Shown here piece after piece: positions 35,836 to 47,533 of a stretch of 64,000 nucleotides of DNA. How positions within the stretch are numbered: the stretch's first letter is position 1; each line of letters begins with the position of its first letter. Source of the stretch: Impatiens glandulifera (lineage: Eukaryota > Streptophyta > Magnoliopsida > Ericales > Balsaminaceae); contig NC_061869.1 of the NCBI RefSeq assembly GCF_907164915.1, positions 43,273,771 to 43,337,770 of the forward strand, given 5' to 3'. The position numbers were made by a program, and so were the translations under genes. The notes under the pieces were generated by a model. It made no database searches. It saw only the letters and a program-made list of their open reading frames with translations, and was not told the DNA's origin.

Positions 35836-38572
35836 ATGGTATGTTTTTGAATGTCATCTATACCTCTACTTTTCTTCCCAACATTTTCTATGTTTTTTGA
35901 ATACTCGACATGAAATGTTCTGTTCTTTTTGATTATCAGGAAGGAATACGTATCAGCGAGAATGATATGGACGAGAATGATATTATTGATTTAAGGTAAC
36001 ATTGTTTAACTTCTCCAATTTTTGTAGTGCACATGTAAGCGAAGATCTCTTCACTACTATATTATGAGATAATATCTTATGAAGCGAAACTATATTCGCC
36101 TAATATTACACTCTTCATACTGTTGAAGTGAAGCTTTCTTCGCTTATATTGTTTTCATTTTCCAATAATCTACAAACCTTTATTTTCCACTTGTTCAAAC
36201 TGAACAGCGAATCTGCTACTTGTCGTCGTCAATTGAATTTCGATGGAAACGGCCAACCTTTGGAGGACATCGAATCCAACTTAATTCCACTTTTAGGTAG
36301 AGAATTTGAGAGTGAAGAAGAAGGCTACGTATTCTACTTAGCATACGCTAAACTAATAGGATTTGGTATAAGGCGCAGTTCAAAACATGTAGACAAGGAG
36401 GGTAAAATACTGGATAGAGTTTTTTGTTGTAGTGCACAGGGTGAACGGGGAAAGGACAAACGTGATGTCTATGTGAAACGTAGACGTTCTGTGACTCGGT
36501 TCTGTTGTGAAGCGAAATTGAGGATAAAGCGTGCAGACAATGGAAAGTTCCAAGTGGTAAATTTTATTAGTGATCATAGTCATCCTCTTGCAAGTCCAAA
36601 GAAAACTCACCTGTATAGATGCCATAGGAATATTTCTGCAGTTGCAGGCTTACATATCGAGATGGCCACTAACGTGGGAATTCCTCCTAAGTCATCACAT
36701 GCTCTAATGTCTAAACAAATCGGTGGAAGGGAGAATCTAGGTTTTCTTCCTGAGGATTACAAAAATTACCTGCGCACGAAAAGAACCAGAGAGTGTAATT
36801 TTGGGGAAACAGGGGGTGTATTAGAGTATTTGCAGAACAAACAATCCAATGATCCTGGTTTTTATAATGCTTTTCAACTTGATGCGGACGATTTGATAAC
36901 GAATATTTTTTGGTGTGATTCCAACATGCGGTCCGATTATTCATACTTCGGAGACGTGGTCAGTTTTGACACCACATACAAGAAGAATAATGAAGGTCGT
37001 CCAGTTGCGCTTTTTGTAGGTGTCAATCATCACAAACAATCAATTCTTTTTGGAGCAGCTCTATTATACGATGAAACTGCGATGACTTTTGATTGGTTGT
37101 TTGAGACTTTCACCAAAGCTATGCATGGGAAAAAACCAAAAACCATTCTTACAGATCAAGACGCGGCCATGGCTAAGGCCTTGGCGTCTCAATGGCCCGA
37201 AACAAATCATCGTCTCTGTATTTGGCACATATTTCAAAATGCAGCCATACATCTTAGCTCGGTGTTCCATAATTTCAGAGATTTTTCTAAGGATTTTTCT
37301 TCGTGTATATATGATTTTGAAGAAGAGATAGAGTTTGTTGAAGCTTGGAATCAAATGTTGACAAACTACGGGCTTGAAAACAACGATTGGTTGAAACGCA
37401 TGTTTAGCATTAGGCGAAAGTGGGCATTAGTGTATGGACGACAAATGTTTTGTGCTGATATGACGACAACACAGAGAAGTGAGAGTATGAACAGTATGTT
37501 GAAAAGGTACTGCTCCTACAAACACAAGTTTTTAGAATTTTTCAAACACTTTGAAAGACTACTCGATGAAAGAAGATATGATGTGTTGAAGGCTGATTTC
37601 AAATCAATTACCAGCCAACCTAGTCTTAACTATCCAGTTTTGATCTTAAAGGATGCCTGCAAAGTTTACACCCCAGAGGTCTTTAAGTGCTTTGAACAAC
37701 AATGGTTTATGTCGCATGATTGTGGTGTTGAAATGTTAGAGGATGTCGACACACACAGAAAATACAAGGTAACACCCCACACTAGGAGATGCTCTCATAC
37801 AGTTACAGTTCATAAGAATGACGATAAGAATATCGAGTGTAGCTGCTGTAAATTTGAATTTGGAGGGATTTTGTGTGCTCACATCCTAAAGATTTTCACA
37901 ACGATTGACGTGTTGAAGATTCCTCCGGCGTTGATATTGAAGAGGTGGACAAGAACAGCCAAAGATGGAATATTTGGAACTGATCCAATCGTGGACAGTA
38001 CTAATGTTGATCCGAGTGAGCTTCATAACATAAGATACAAAGATTTGTGTGGGTTGTCCATGCATTTATTTAACAAGGCAGCCGAAAGAGATGACACTTA
38101 CAATCATGTCAAAGAAATCATGCTGAGCCAGTGCACGTTTGTGGATAAAAAATTGCAGGAGAGTATAAATATGCAAACTCCACCAACTGGTTTATCACGT
38201 TCTGCCGAGGGTGCCCCTGTTCAAGCAAAAGGAATGAAAACTAAGAAGCCAACAAAGTCGGGTAAGAGAAGGAAAGGTGGACTGGAGAAGAACTCAAGAA
38301 AACGAAAATCAACAAGAATAACTAGTGAATCACATATTCCGGTATGAAATTGCTGACTTACCCTTCTTTACTAATAATTGTGTTATTAATATTCATATAA
38401 TAACATACTTTTAAATAAATTTGATATTCCTTTCCAGCCATCAAGTGCAATGCCAACGACAACTCCTCAGTTCTCAACTCCTCAACAATGGGACGAAAGT
38501 TTCAGCATGGACGCCAATACTCCGTTCACTGTTCTTTTGTCATCTCAACTATCGAATTCCAGTTTCATGTGA
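35836..38572 (+). CDS. MULE transposase of the FAR1/FHY3 type (775 aa, 4 exons)
   Basis: Exons read 35836-35838 (ATG alone), 35940-35995, 36208-38341 and 38438-38572, all GT-AG with fitting phases. The N-terminal FAR1-type WRKY-GCM1 zinc-finger DNA-binding domain (about residues 40-140) includes GYVFYLAYAKLIGFGIRR, CCSAQG, RFCCEAK and DHSHPL. The MULE transposase core has DTTYKKNN (Asp274), ILTDQDAAMAKA (Asp336) and the C-x2-H pair in HRLCIWHIF; the catalytic Glu was not placed with certainty. The SWIM zinc finger is C-x-C...C-x-H (CSCCKFEFGGILCAH). The C-terminus is basic (KKPTKSGKRRKGG) with a Ser/Thr/Pro/Gln tail. It should bind the terminal repeats and catalyse excision and insertion in the nucleus. 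No lesion seen. Confidence 0.92.
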
Positions 38573-39408
38573 AATCTGATATGTATATAGTATTGTATGT
38601 ACGTTGGATTTGAAACAAAGAATAAGGTCGAATGTATGCATGCGAAGTTTTATGAAATACCAAATGAATGACCACACTAATTCATTTCTAAAAAATTACA
38701 AACACCTAAATCAATCGAATATTTATTCGCCCCAAGTCAACTAATATTAAGTATCCTTTTAGATGCAAATTGAGAAAATGAAACATAATACTGAGGCGAA
38801 TATGTGTTCGCTTGAACCTCACCATGTATCTCGGTCGAATATTTATTCTCCTCATATTTGTCTGATGAAATTGATCTTTATGTTGAAACTGGTATGTACA
38901 TGTCGGGGTAATTGCAGTGACATGACAAGTCATCCCGCTTCTCATGGATGAGATGGTGGTTTTACATTATCAATAATTTGAGACGAATATGTATTCGCTT
39001 CATCGAAAATATGTCTTAGAGGCGAATATTTATTCTCTTCATATTTCTTTCATGAAATTCGAGGCTTCACATATATATTTTATGAAGAGAAGGTCTTTGA
39101 AGCGAATATTTATGCGGCTCATGTTTATTTCACTTAATTTATTCATTTAACACATAATTGAACAAGTATTTGAAAATCAACTTTCATAAAAAAACACACT
39201 TCATGTATACACGTTCATTAGTGTGAGGATGTGAAGTAACAATTTTTGAGAATTGAAATTACACAACATATTCTTTATTGTAACAATAAATCATTACAAT
39301 TATAGGAATAGTTTAATTACCCCATCTGTCTATGAGGACATTATTGTACTCATGTCAACTAAAATTCTTCGTAAAATTTAATTCCACAATATGTATACAG
39401 TTCCTAAT
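38573..39408. other. Intergenic region with palindromic GCGAA...TTCGC motifs
   Basis: Lies between the 3' ends of the convergent transposase and Ulp1-1 genes. It contains motif copies near 38715, 38796, 38831, 38983, 39016 and 39097. No coding region is supported. Confidence 0.7.
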
Positions 39409-42400
39409 TCATTGACTTATCCATTTACGGCAGGAATTGTAGACCTCGCTCCTGGCCTTGTTTAGCTCCGAGCCAATGACACGCCAACAGTATTCCATCC
39501 TCAATGTCTTTATTTGGTTCCTTGCATTTCTTTTAACTCCAAAGCCAGTTTTCCACCCCTTCACCTCACCTTCATACGTCTCCATGTGTCTCATGCAAAA
39601 AATGCCGCAGTCAGTGTAATTCTTTGAATCCTGCCATGGCAATTTCAGACATATCTTTTCCAAACCGCCATACTTTTTAGCAAGAACGGGGTCTACGTCG
39701 TTCATATATTGTTGAATGTAGTCATCCTGATACATCATTACAAACAACATTATGTAATGTATTTTAGTGCTACTAGAATTCCAAAATTGAACTGTTTTAA
39801 ATGTTAATTGTAGTGTCATACCAAGATTTGGGCATTCTTATATCTTCTTTCGAAGGGCGATTGCATAGGTGACTCCCGGTTATCAATTACTTGAAATTGC
39901 CGTTGTATGAAGTTATAGCAAACAAGGTAGAAATGTCTGTCATCAATGATTGGGAAAAACAACTGTGGATAGAATTAAAAAAAAAATTGGATTTGAACTG
40001 AGTGGTAAATGATATTATAAGGTATGACAGCCAGAGATGTACTTACGAGGTCCACTTCCCAGAGGTCCATTTTTGAAATTTGGAAAGCCCGACCTTCTAG
40101 ACAGAACCTGTCATTGAATTTGTCTCGGGTAGTTATCCCACCTTCACGAAAAATCTGTTTACAGCAGTCTTTAGTCTCACAAGAATAACATAATTGATAA
40201 ATAACAGTGCTAGTACAACTTACGGTGAGCACGGTTGTGTAGAAAATCTTCTTGTAACGAGGTTTGACATTTTTCCTATAAAGGTTGTGCAAAATGTATG
40301 ACCAAACATCAATAATCATACTGTCTACCCAGGTTTGATCAGCCATTGTAAGCATGTCCCCGCGCGTCACGTGTAGACATAGGTGTTCCGCAATAAATAA
40401 CATTTCACTGCATGAAAACAGCAAAACATTTTTCAAGATGGTGTGCAATTCCTATTTTTTATGAATAATTAAGCATTTGCAGCAAACATTACCTTGGATC
40501 AAGTCCTCCAGCAAATACGAAACCCACAAAAATCTTCTGAAAGTTTGTTAGTTTCTTGTCATCCCTAAACATTTTATTGAATTGTGGTGTTTTCAAAGCT
40601 GTAGGCAAGTGCAATGCTTTAAGCCATTCTTTCGTTTGCATGTTTGGACTAGAAGAGCCAGTTTGAAGTGGCGGTAGTACACTGGAGATGCCTTCTTCCG
40701 GTTCATTCTTTACTATCTCCAAAGAAGAGGCGGTGTGAAATGGCGTCAGTAGACTGGAGATGCCTTCTTCAGGTTCATTCTTTACTGTCTCCAATGAAGA
40801 GGCGGTTTGAAGTGGCTGTGGTAGACTGGAGATGCATTCTTCAGGTTCCTTTTTAACTATCGCCAAAGAAGGGGAGTTTTTGTTGGTTTCTGTTTTGATG
40901 ACATCGGTTAACCAATCAGTTTTCAAATTTCGTGGGGGTTTTCTTTGGACATTTAAGGCCTTTGAAGGTCCTGCTTCCTCTTTTTTTTGGATAATTAGGG
41001 TAGGAGGCAAGGCTGGGGTGGTTGGAGTGCTGGTGTTCGTGTTGGTTTCTGTTTTGGGAGTAATTGGGTTGGCTTTCGGTTTAGCTTGTGCCATTGTAGG
41101 GGGTGTGGTTTTGAGTGGAGGAATGGGGTTTGTTTGGGGCTTGGCTTGTGCCATTGGAGGGGGTGTGGTTTTGAGTGGAGGAATGGGGTTTGTTTTGGCT
41201 TGTGCCACTAGAGGGTGTGTGGTTTTGAGTGGAGGAAGGGGGTTGGCTTTGGCTTGTGCCACTGGAGGGGGTGTGGTTGTGATTGGAGGAAGGGGGTTGG
41301 CTTTGGCTTGTGCCATTGGAGGGGGTGTGGTTATGAGTGGAGGAATGGGGTTGGCTTTGGCTTGTGCCACTGGAGGGGGTGTGGTTGTGATTGGAGGAAG
41401 GGGGTTGGCTTTGGCTTGTGCCATTGGAGGGGGTGTGGTTATGAGTGGAGGAATGGGGTTGGCTTTGGCTTGTGCCACTGGAGGGGGTGTGGTTGTGATT
41501 GGAGGAAGGGGGTTGGCTTTGGCTTGTGCCATTGGAGGGGGTGTGGTTTTGAGTGGAGGAATGGGGTTTGTTTTGGCTTGTGCCACTAGAGGGTGTGTGG
41601 TTTTGAGTGGAGGAAGGGGGTTGGCTTTGGCTTGTGCCACTGGAGGGGGTGTGGTTGTGATTGGAGGAAGGGGGTTGGCTTTGGCTTGTGCCATTGGAGG
41701 GGGTGTGGTTTTGAGTGGAGGAATGGGGTTGGCTTTGGCTTGTGCCACTGGAGGGGGTGTGGTTGTGATTGGAGGAAGGGGGTTGGCTTTGGCTTGTGCC
41801 ATTGGAGGGGGTGGGGCTGGGGTTTGGGTAACTGTTTTGAGTGGAAGGGGGTTCGTGTGGGATGGGGGTGTTGGTGTGAGGGTGGGTTGTGTGTGGTCTG
41901 GGGTGTTTAGAGGAGGGGTGTTGGATTTGGCTTGGTTGTTGGTAGGAAGGGTGTTGCCTTTCGCTTGGGTGGTGGCTTCCGTGTTGGGGTTAATGCCACT
42001 TCCTCTGGGCTGCTGCTTTTTGTTTTGGTCCAGACTCCGCTGTAAGCCTTCCCTCAAGATTGCATTGGAGTTTAGCACCGTGGCCAATGGCTCAAATGCA
42101 GACTGCACAAGTTCCATGGCGTTTATCTGGTGCATCTCATTCAGATATTTAGCCCCTTGTGCCAATTGTTCGGCAGCGGCCGCAACCTTCCTCAAACATG
42201 ACGCCAGGTTTTCTGTAATTGGAGCATGCTCAGTTGGATGGTCATCTCCAGTTTGTGGTGGTGTTGGCTGCACATTTTGTTGCATCGGTGGTTGCTCATT
42301 CGGAATGGCTATGCGAGCAACCACCCTACCATGTCCAAACCCCCCCTGTGCAGCCTCAGACTCAACCCTTTCGTACATCTTCTTCTCGTCCCAGCATCCT

Positions 42401-43664
42401 AGAATAGGAAAACTCCTTGAGATCTTACTGTTTACCTTGAACTCAACCACACGGTCCAAGTAGCACAACTGATACATTAGCATGAACAAATATATGTTAC
42501 GTTCAAAGTCATCAAAAAATTATGAATGGACAACCTCCAGCCAATAGATTTCTACACTCACCAAAAGAAAGGTTAATGGTCCATGGAAATAGGATGTCTT
42601 TTTTGCTTTCCACTTATAAACACTGTCGACTAGCCCGTCTAACGTGAACTTGCACCAGTTATAGTCTTTGATTTTAGATACATCCTGGAGGGATTTCAGT
42701 ACTTTGAATCTGAAAATAAAAAAGTATTGACTCAAGCCATTTAAAATTATATTGAAGTTCTAAATGAGATCACAGAATTAATGCTAGGTTCTTTGGGTAT
42801 ACCTGCACTGTGGATTTTGGGATGTCCACAAAAAATTGGATACAACAAACACCACGAAGTCCATCTTGAAGTTACTGTCTCCTTCTGTGTTCTGTAGAAT
42901 TTTGTCAGGCATTTGGTAGGCTGAAGGACCTCCACTGTTCTCGAATCCCCATCTCCTTCTCCACGCCGTGAGATGGTCCTTGTACACCTTGTCGTCCGTG
43001 TGATTTCCCAAACACTCTGCCACAACTAATTCACCTCTGGGTATGTTCAATACACATTGAACATCCTCTTCATCAATCTGCATCTCCTCTCCACTGTGTA
43101 GGACGATGCTCCTCCTTCTGGGATTGAATAGACTCACAATGCAGCGTGAGAATTGAAGTGGGCATTTTGATATGCCAAGTGACAGAAGGGAACCAAATCC
43201 TATGTCCCTCACAGCCTGCTTCTGTTCTTCAGATAACCTGTTAATCAGGTGATGAAGGCCTGATGGAGAGGTTCTGCTCTTGAAATCGACCTCAGGGTCA
43301 CGAGTCCTTCTTCTTTTCTTCTGAACCTGGTTCTCACTAAGTGCTTCATTCGCCGCGTTGGCCAGAATATCCAGTGGTGTCGTTGGCGTGCCTGATGAAT
43401 CGGGTTTTCGTTTCCTTTGTTGAACACTACATTATCATTAGCAAATTGGCTTATTTACCTAATCCAAATATAGTAAAATTTTAACAATTGTAACATTCGC
43501 GTAATTACCTTAGTGTGTTCACTTCAGTCGTGGATTCAGTATATGGAACTATTTGCATATCGGAATCCTGATTCTGAGATGTTAAAGTCACATTTAGATT
43601 CGAATGACGTAAACTAAGAAAAAGAAATAGACACAAGCATGCAACCGTAAACACTTCTTACCAT
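39409..43664 (-). CDS. Ulp1-type cysteine protease Ulp1-1 (1188 aa, 9 exons)
   Basis: Minus-strand exons are 43664-43662 (ATG alone), 43573-43509, 43426-42803, 42709-42562, 42468-40493, 40407-40224, 40154-40047, 39962-39822 and 39726-39409; all are GT-AG and in phase. After a basic segment (QRKRKP, KKRRRTR) the N-terminal domain has EEQKQAVRDIGFGSLL, MQIDEEDVQCVLNIPRGE and FKMDFVVFVVSNF, a mobile-domain-like module common in plant Ulp1 transposon proteins. Exon 5 encodes a GGFGHGR box, a 600-residue Pro/Thr/Ala-rich linker with 18-residue repeats and three EPEE(C/G)ISS repeats. The C48 peptidase domain has His1046 (DDRHFYLV), Asp1063 (VIDN), Gln1115 and Cys1123 (WQDSKNYTDCG): the full catalytic set. 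Ulp1 enzymes remove SUMO or similar modifiers; the substrate here is unknown. Confidence 0.88.
41080..41825 (-). repeat. Minisatellite of 54 bp coding for 18-residue Pro-rich repeats
   Basis: About 14 near-identical 54-bp units within exon 5 of Ulp1-1. On the coding strand each reads like NPLPPITTTPPPVAQAKA, with alternation of PPI(T/K)TTPPPV and PPLKTTPPPM versions, so a higher-order 108-bp period is visible. Opposite-strand open frames here are artefacts of the repeat. Confidence 0.9.
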
Positions 43665-44429
43665 TTTCGCTGGAGCCGAAGATACTAACCGGAAGACAAA
43701 TGGATTCGTAGTCGAAATGCAGGAGACGACAGCGCTAGGTCAGATGGTCGAATAACGTATGACGGCCGGATTCGGGCTTCAGATGTTTTACAGTTTTACT
43801 TGGCACAGTGCACTGTTAGTGTGAATGTATTTTCATTAGGCCGTATCGGTTTTCACAAACATGAATAAGGAGTTTCTCATTAACTTCGTACGAGTCGAAG
43901 CGATATTCGCTTTTGTAGTGTGAAAGGTAATTATTCATTATGAAAAGTAACATACTACAATGGACGAGGATGTATTCGTGCAGAACTCCGCAATGTACGA
44001 ATATATCTTCGCTTAGTACATGTCTTTCTTGTTTCACATGATTTGAAAAAAAATTCCAACCAAATGAACAACTATTTGCTTCTCGATCCTGAATAAGCGA
44101 ACAAATCTTCGCTCTGCCAATCTAACAGATCGTATCCAATCTAAACGAATGACATTTGATTCGATGGTAGCGATTGACTGGCCGTCGTCACAAAGCCTGA
44201 GACTTTGTGACAGTTGACTTGACATGTGGAAAATTTTTTGGCGCTTCAGTGTATTAATTTCATTTTTAATTGAGCTGTGAATTAAATTTAATTAATTTTT
44301 TTTTCAAATATATATGACAATATATAAATTTTACTTTGACACTCATGTAATAAATACAAGGTTTGTTATGTATGAATAATTTAATATTTCATATAATGTT
44401 TTTTATAGTAAATGTAATTTTTTAATTTA
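43665..44429. other. Upstream region of Ulp1-1 with palindromic motifs
   Basis: 5' flank of the minus-strand Ulp1-1 gene. It holds GCGATATTCGC (about 43899), ACGAATATATCTTCGC (43998) and GCGAACAAATCTTCGC (about 44097), plus a TATGACAATATATAAA-type AT-rich stretch further out. Short reading frames on the minus strand have no recognisable content. Confidence 0.5.
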
Positions 44430-44700
44430 TGACCGTAGTATTCAGATATGATGTATGTATGAATAATTTTGTTATGTATGAATACTTTTTTGAATAATTT
44501 TTTAATTTTTTAATTTATGACCGTAGTATTCAGATATGATGTATGTATGAATAATTTTGTTATGTATGAATAATTTTTTGAATAATTTTTTAATTTTTTA
44601 ATTTATGACCGTAGTATTCAGATATGATGTATGTATGAATAATTTTGTTATGTATGAATAATTTTTTGAATAATTTTTTAATTTTTTAATTTGTTACTAT
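44430..44700. repeat. Three tandem copies of an 88-bp AT-rich repeat
   Basis: Units start near 44430, 44516 and 44605 (GACCGTAGTATTCAGATATG then ATGTATGAATAATTTTG). The copies are nearly identical, so the amplification is recent. Confidence 0.9.
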
Positions 44701-44879
44701 AATTTTTTAATTATAGTAAGTGTAGATCAAACATCACCTAAACTTTTTAATTAACAATATATAAATTATGATTGATGTTCCCTATCTAAAATAATGAAGA
44801 CTGGTCCGATTCGATGTATAATGATTACTTTAAGATATGATGTAACGTACAAAAATATGTCTGTAATGAATTATAAATA

Positions 44880-46960
44880 AAAATGAAATGTGATCCAGGG
44901 GATAGAAATTGAAAAATGGTTTGAAGCGAAGATTTATTCGCGCCGTGTGTTTTCAACCCACATTCATTCATTAATTTTGGTATTCACATACAAGCGTTGG
45001 TGTACTTACATCAGTTGTAAAGGGTATTCTCATGTAGGGGTTGTGTGTTTCACATGTAAGTCAACCTATAATTCATTACAGCGAAGATTTATTCGCTTCA
45101 TATTAGTTTCTCATAATTTGCAATTTTCACTGAACACGGATATATGTTCGCTTCTTTTCTTCTATAATTAGATGAATGCATGTGTTTAGAAATATAAAAA
45201 TAAAATGAATTGGAAACTGTATTAAAATATACTATTTTTTACTTTTTGTAATGTGACAACAATACTGCACACTGTTCCGATTTGACATGTCATGACATGC
45301 TTAATACTTTTACTGAATCCATAGATATGAAATGATTTCTTTATAGGGTTTTATACAAAAACACACTTCTTTTTCAATGATGACATATAATTTCTGCATG
45401 ATGTGACAAAACAAAGGATTATTGTTAATATTAAAAGAATAAGATTAAAAAATATTAAAAATAATTAAACTTTAATTAAAAATAATAAAAGCTTAATAAT
45501 TAAACTTTAATTAAAAATTAATAAAAAGAATTAATGTTAATATATTGAATATAATTTTATAATTATTCATGAAAATGTGTTTATTCATGTTGAAATAATT
45601 TATTATCTTAATATAATGTGAATGACAATATTGAATTATTTATTTTATTTAATATTATTAAGTGTTATTACTTTTTCGTGAATGAAATTACTTTTTCATG
45701 ATGTGACAAAGTGACTACACACTGTTCGGATTTGATATTTCATCACGGGAAATTTACTTTTTCTGAATCAATAGATCTGAATAATTTATGAAGAAAACAG
45801 ATTTTCTTTTTGCTATAAATGTAGGGATTACATGAACAATCTTCGTCGGCAGCATGAAATATCTATTGAGCGTTTATGTTGATAGCGTGTGTTTTTTTCA
45901 TATAGTTTGTTGGGATGTATCATTTGGGAGATTCTCTGTGATGGAAAACTTGTACAATCAAGATCAACTGGTGGAAAACATCTTCAGTGTACACGAATGC
46001 TTCGTAACTCAAGTAGAAACTACCGATCAAATGAAGATCATTCGTGTACACTGCTGTGGTTGTTTACCTGGGATGTACCATTTGGGAGATTCCCTGGGAT
46101 GGAAAACATCTCAAGAGATAACTCAACAGGTGTATGACCCCAGTTATGCGTGAGAGATCCGTTGTGGTTGCTTCAATGGAGATGCCTTGAAGCTGGAGAT
46201 GCAGCTTAATATTGTTAAAATGTACAAATGTTTATGAAACGGGGAAATGTTTATGAAACTTGTAATGAAAATTTGTACGTCGAATTATAATAATTATTTG
46301 TTATTTATATTTTCATGCAAATGTCATTAAACATTAATAAAATAACGAATTTGTTAAAAATAATAAAGTATTATCATATCTACTCTTCTGGCTAAGTATA
46401 CGTTGCCCATAAGTCATATCATTGCCATAATTTTAAATGTAAGTTTTGGTCTGATTCGATGTGTAATGATTATAAATAAAAATTAAATGTGAGTAACGGA
46501 TAGAAATTGAAAAATTGTTTGTAGCGAAGATTTATTCGCGGCGTGTATTTTCCTCCCCCTTTCATTCATCATTTTGGTCTTCACATACAAGCGTTGGTGT
46601 ACTTACATCAGTTGTAAAGGGTATTCTCATGTAGGGGTTGTGTGTTTCACATGTAAGTCAACCTAGAATTCATTCAAGCGAATATTTATTCGCTTCAAAT
46701 TAGTTCTGCACACGAATATATGTTCGCTTCTTTTCAAATATAATTAGATGAAGTCATGTGCTTGAAAATTGAAAAAAAAACATAATTTGCAACTTCATTA
46801 AAATACAATATTTATTAATTTTTTTGATGTGACAACAATACTGCACACTGTTCCGATTTGATATGTCATTACAGGCTACATACAGTAATCCATAGATATG
46901 AAATGATTTCTTTATAGGGTTTTATACGAAAACACACTTCTTTTCTTTTTTGAATGATGA
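44880..46960. repeat. Direct duplication of a 0.5-kb non-coding block
   Basis: 44880-45390 and 46470-46960 share long identical stretches (CACATACAAGCGTTGGTGTA, GTTGTAAAGGGTATTCTCAT, ACTGCACACTGTTCCGATTT, ATAGGGTTTTATAC). A third, partial and more diverged copy lies at 45690-45800. Each long copy carries two or three GCGAA...TTCGC palindromes. No TG...CA ends or target duplication, so it is not an LTR pair by sight. Confidence 0.8.
45854..46153 (+). other. Short ORF with an internal repeat, possible gene remnant
   Basis: A 99-codon frame that I do not recognise. It contains the string WDVSFGRF-x-VMEN and, about 150 bases later in another frame, WDVPFGRFPGMEN, so the underlying DNA (GATGTA-CATTTGGGAGATTC) is duplicated inside it. 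It lies between the two 0.5-kb direct repeats. It may be a remnant of a captured gene or chance. Confidence 0.25.
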
Positions 46961-47533
46961 AAGATATTTTCAATACATTTCCGTTGAATGTGGTCGACCT
47001 GAAATATGAAGATCAAGCGAATATTATGTCGTTTCGTAACAATGTTTTGTTTAATATAGAAACTTACAGGCGAATGATTCTTCGTTTTCCAATTCATTAC
47101 AGTATGACATGAAAGTGTCAACAATAATATGTAACTTCAAAGATTGGATGCGACATCATCTTCGTTTTTAAGGGTTTTACAGGCGAAGAAATGTCCGTTC
47201 GATTTATTGAATAGATATTGTGTAAGGAAGCGAGCAACCAATCGATTGATCAATCGAAGGGGTTTACATGAACAGATCAGTTGTTTTACATTATACTTTG
47301 AATTGATCATGACATCCAAATTGCAATCAAAGAATGAATCAAAGCTAACGACAATGAGTCGATTTATATCACTACAGAATAAACGAACTACATAATGTAA
47401 AATATAACTTCAGACTATAATCAAACATAACTTCATAATATTGATGAATACACAAAAACATTCCATAATCCGTTTACATAAGTACTGCACAGATTAACCA
47501 AAAATATAGATGTTCAACAATACAAATGAAGCT
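46961..47533. other. Spacer 3' of the DUF7745 gene
   Basis: AT-rich; no gene recognised. It has two degenerate palindromic motifs (about 47018 and 47071). Confidence 0.5.

Noticed and set aside
40668..42407. Several shorter plus-strand ORFs (about 41215-41589 and 41593-41910, with CHWRGCG repeats)
   Set aside because: Same repeat read in another frame; no domain and no independent start context.
40832..42463. 543-codon plus-strand ORF opposite Ulp1-1
   Set aside because: It is the reverse strand of the 54-bp coding repeats; its Gly/Val/Ala-rich repeats are a by-product, and the minus strand has introns in phase and conserved domains.
44880..46960. LTR pair around 45.4-46.5 kb
   Set aside because: The direct repeats lack TG...CA ends, PBS, polypurine tract and target duplication.
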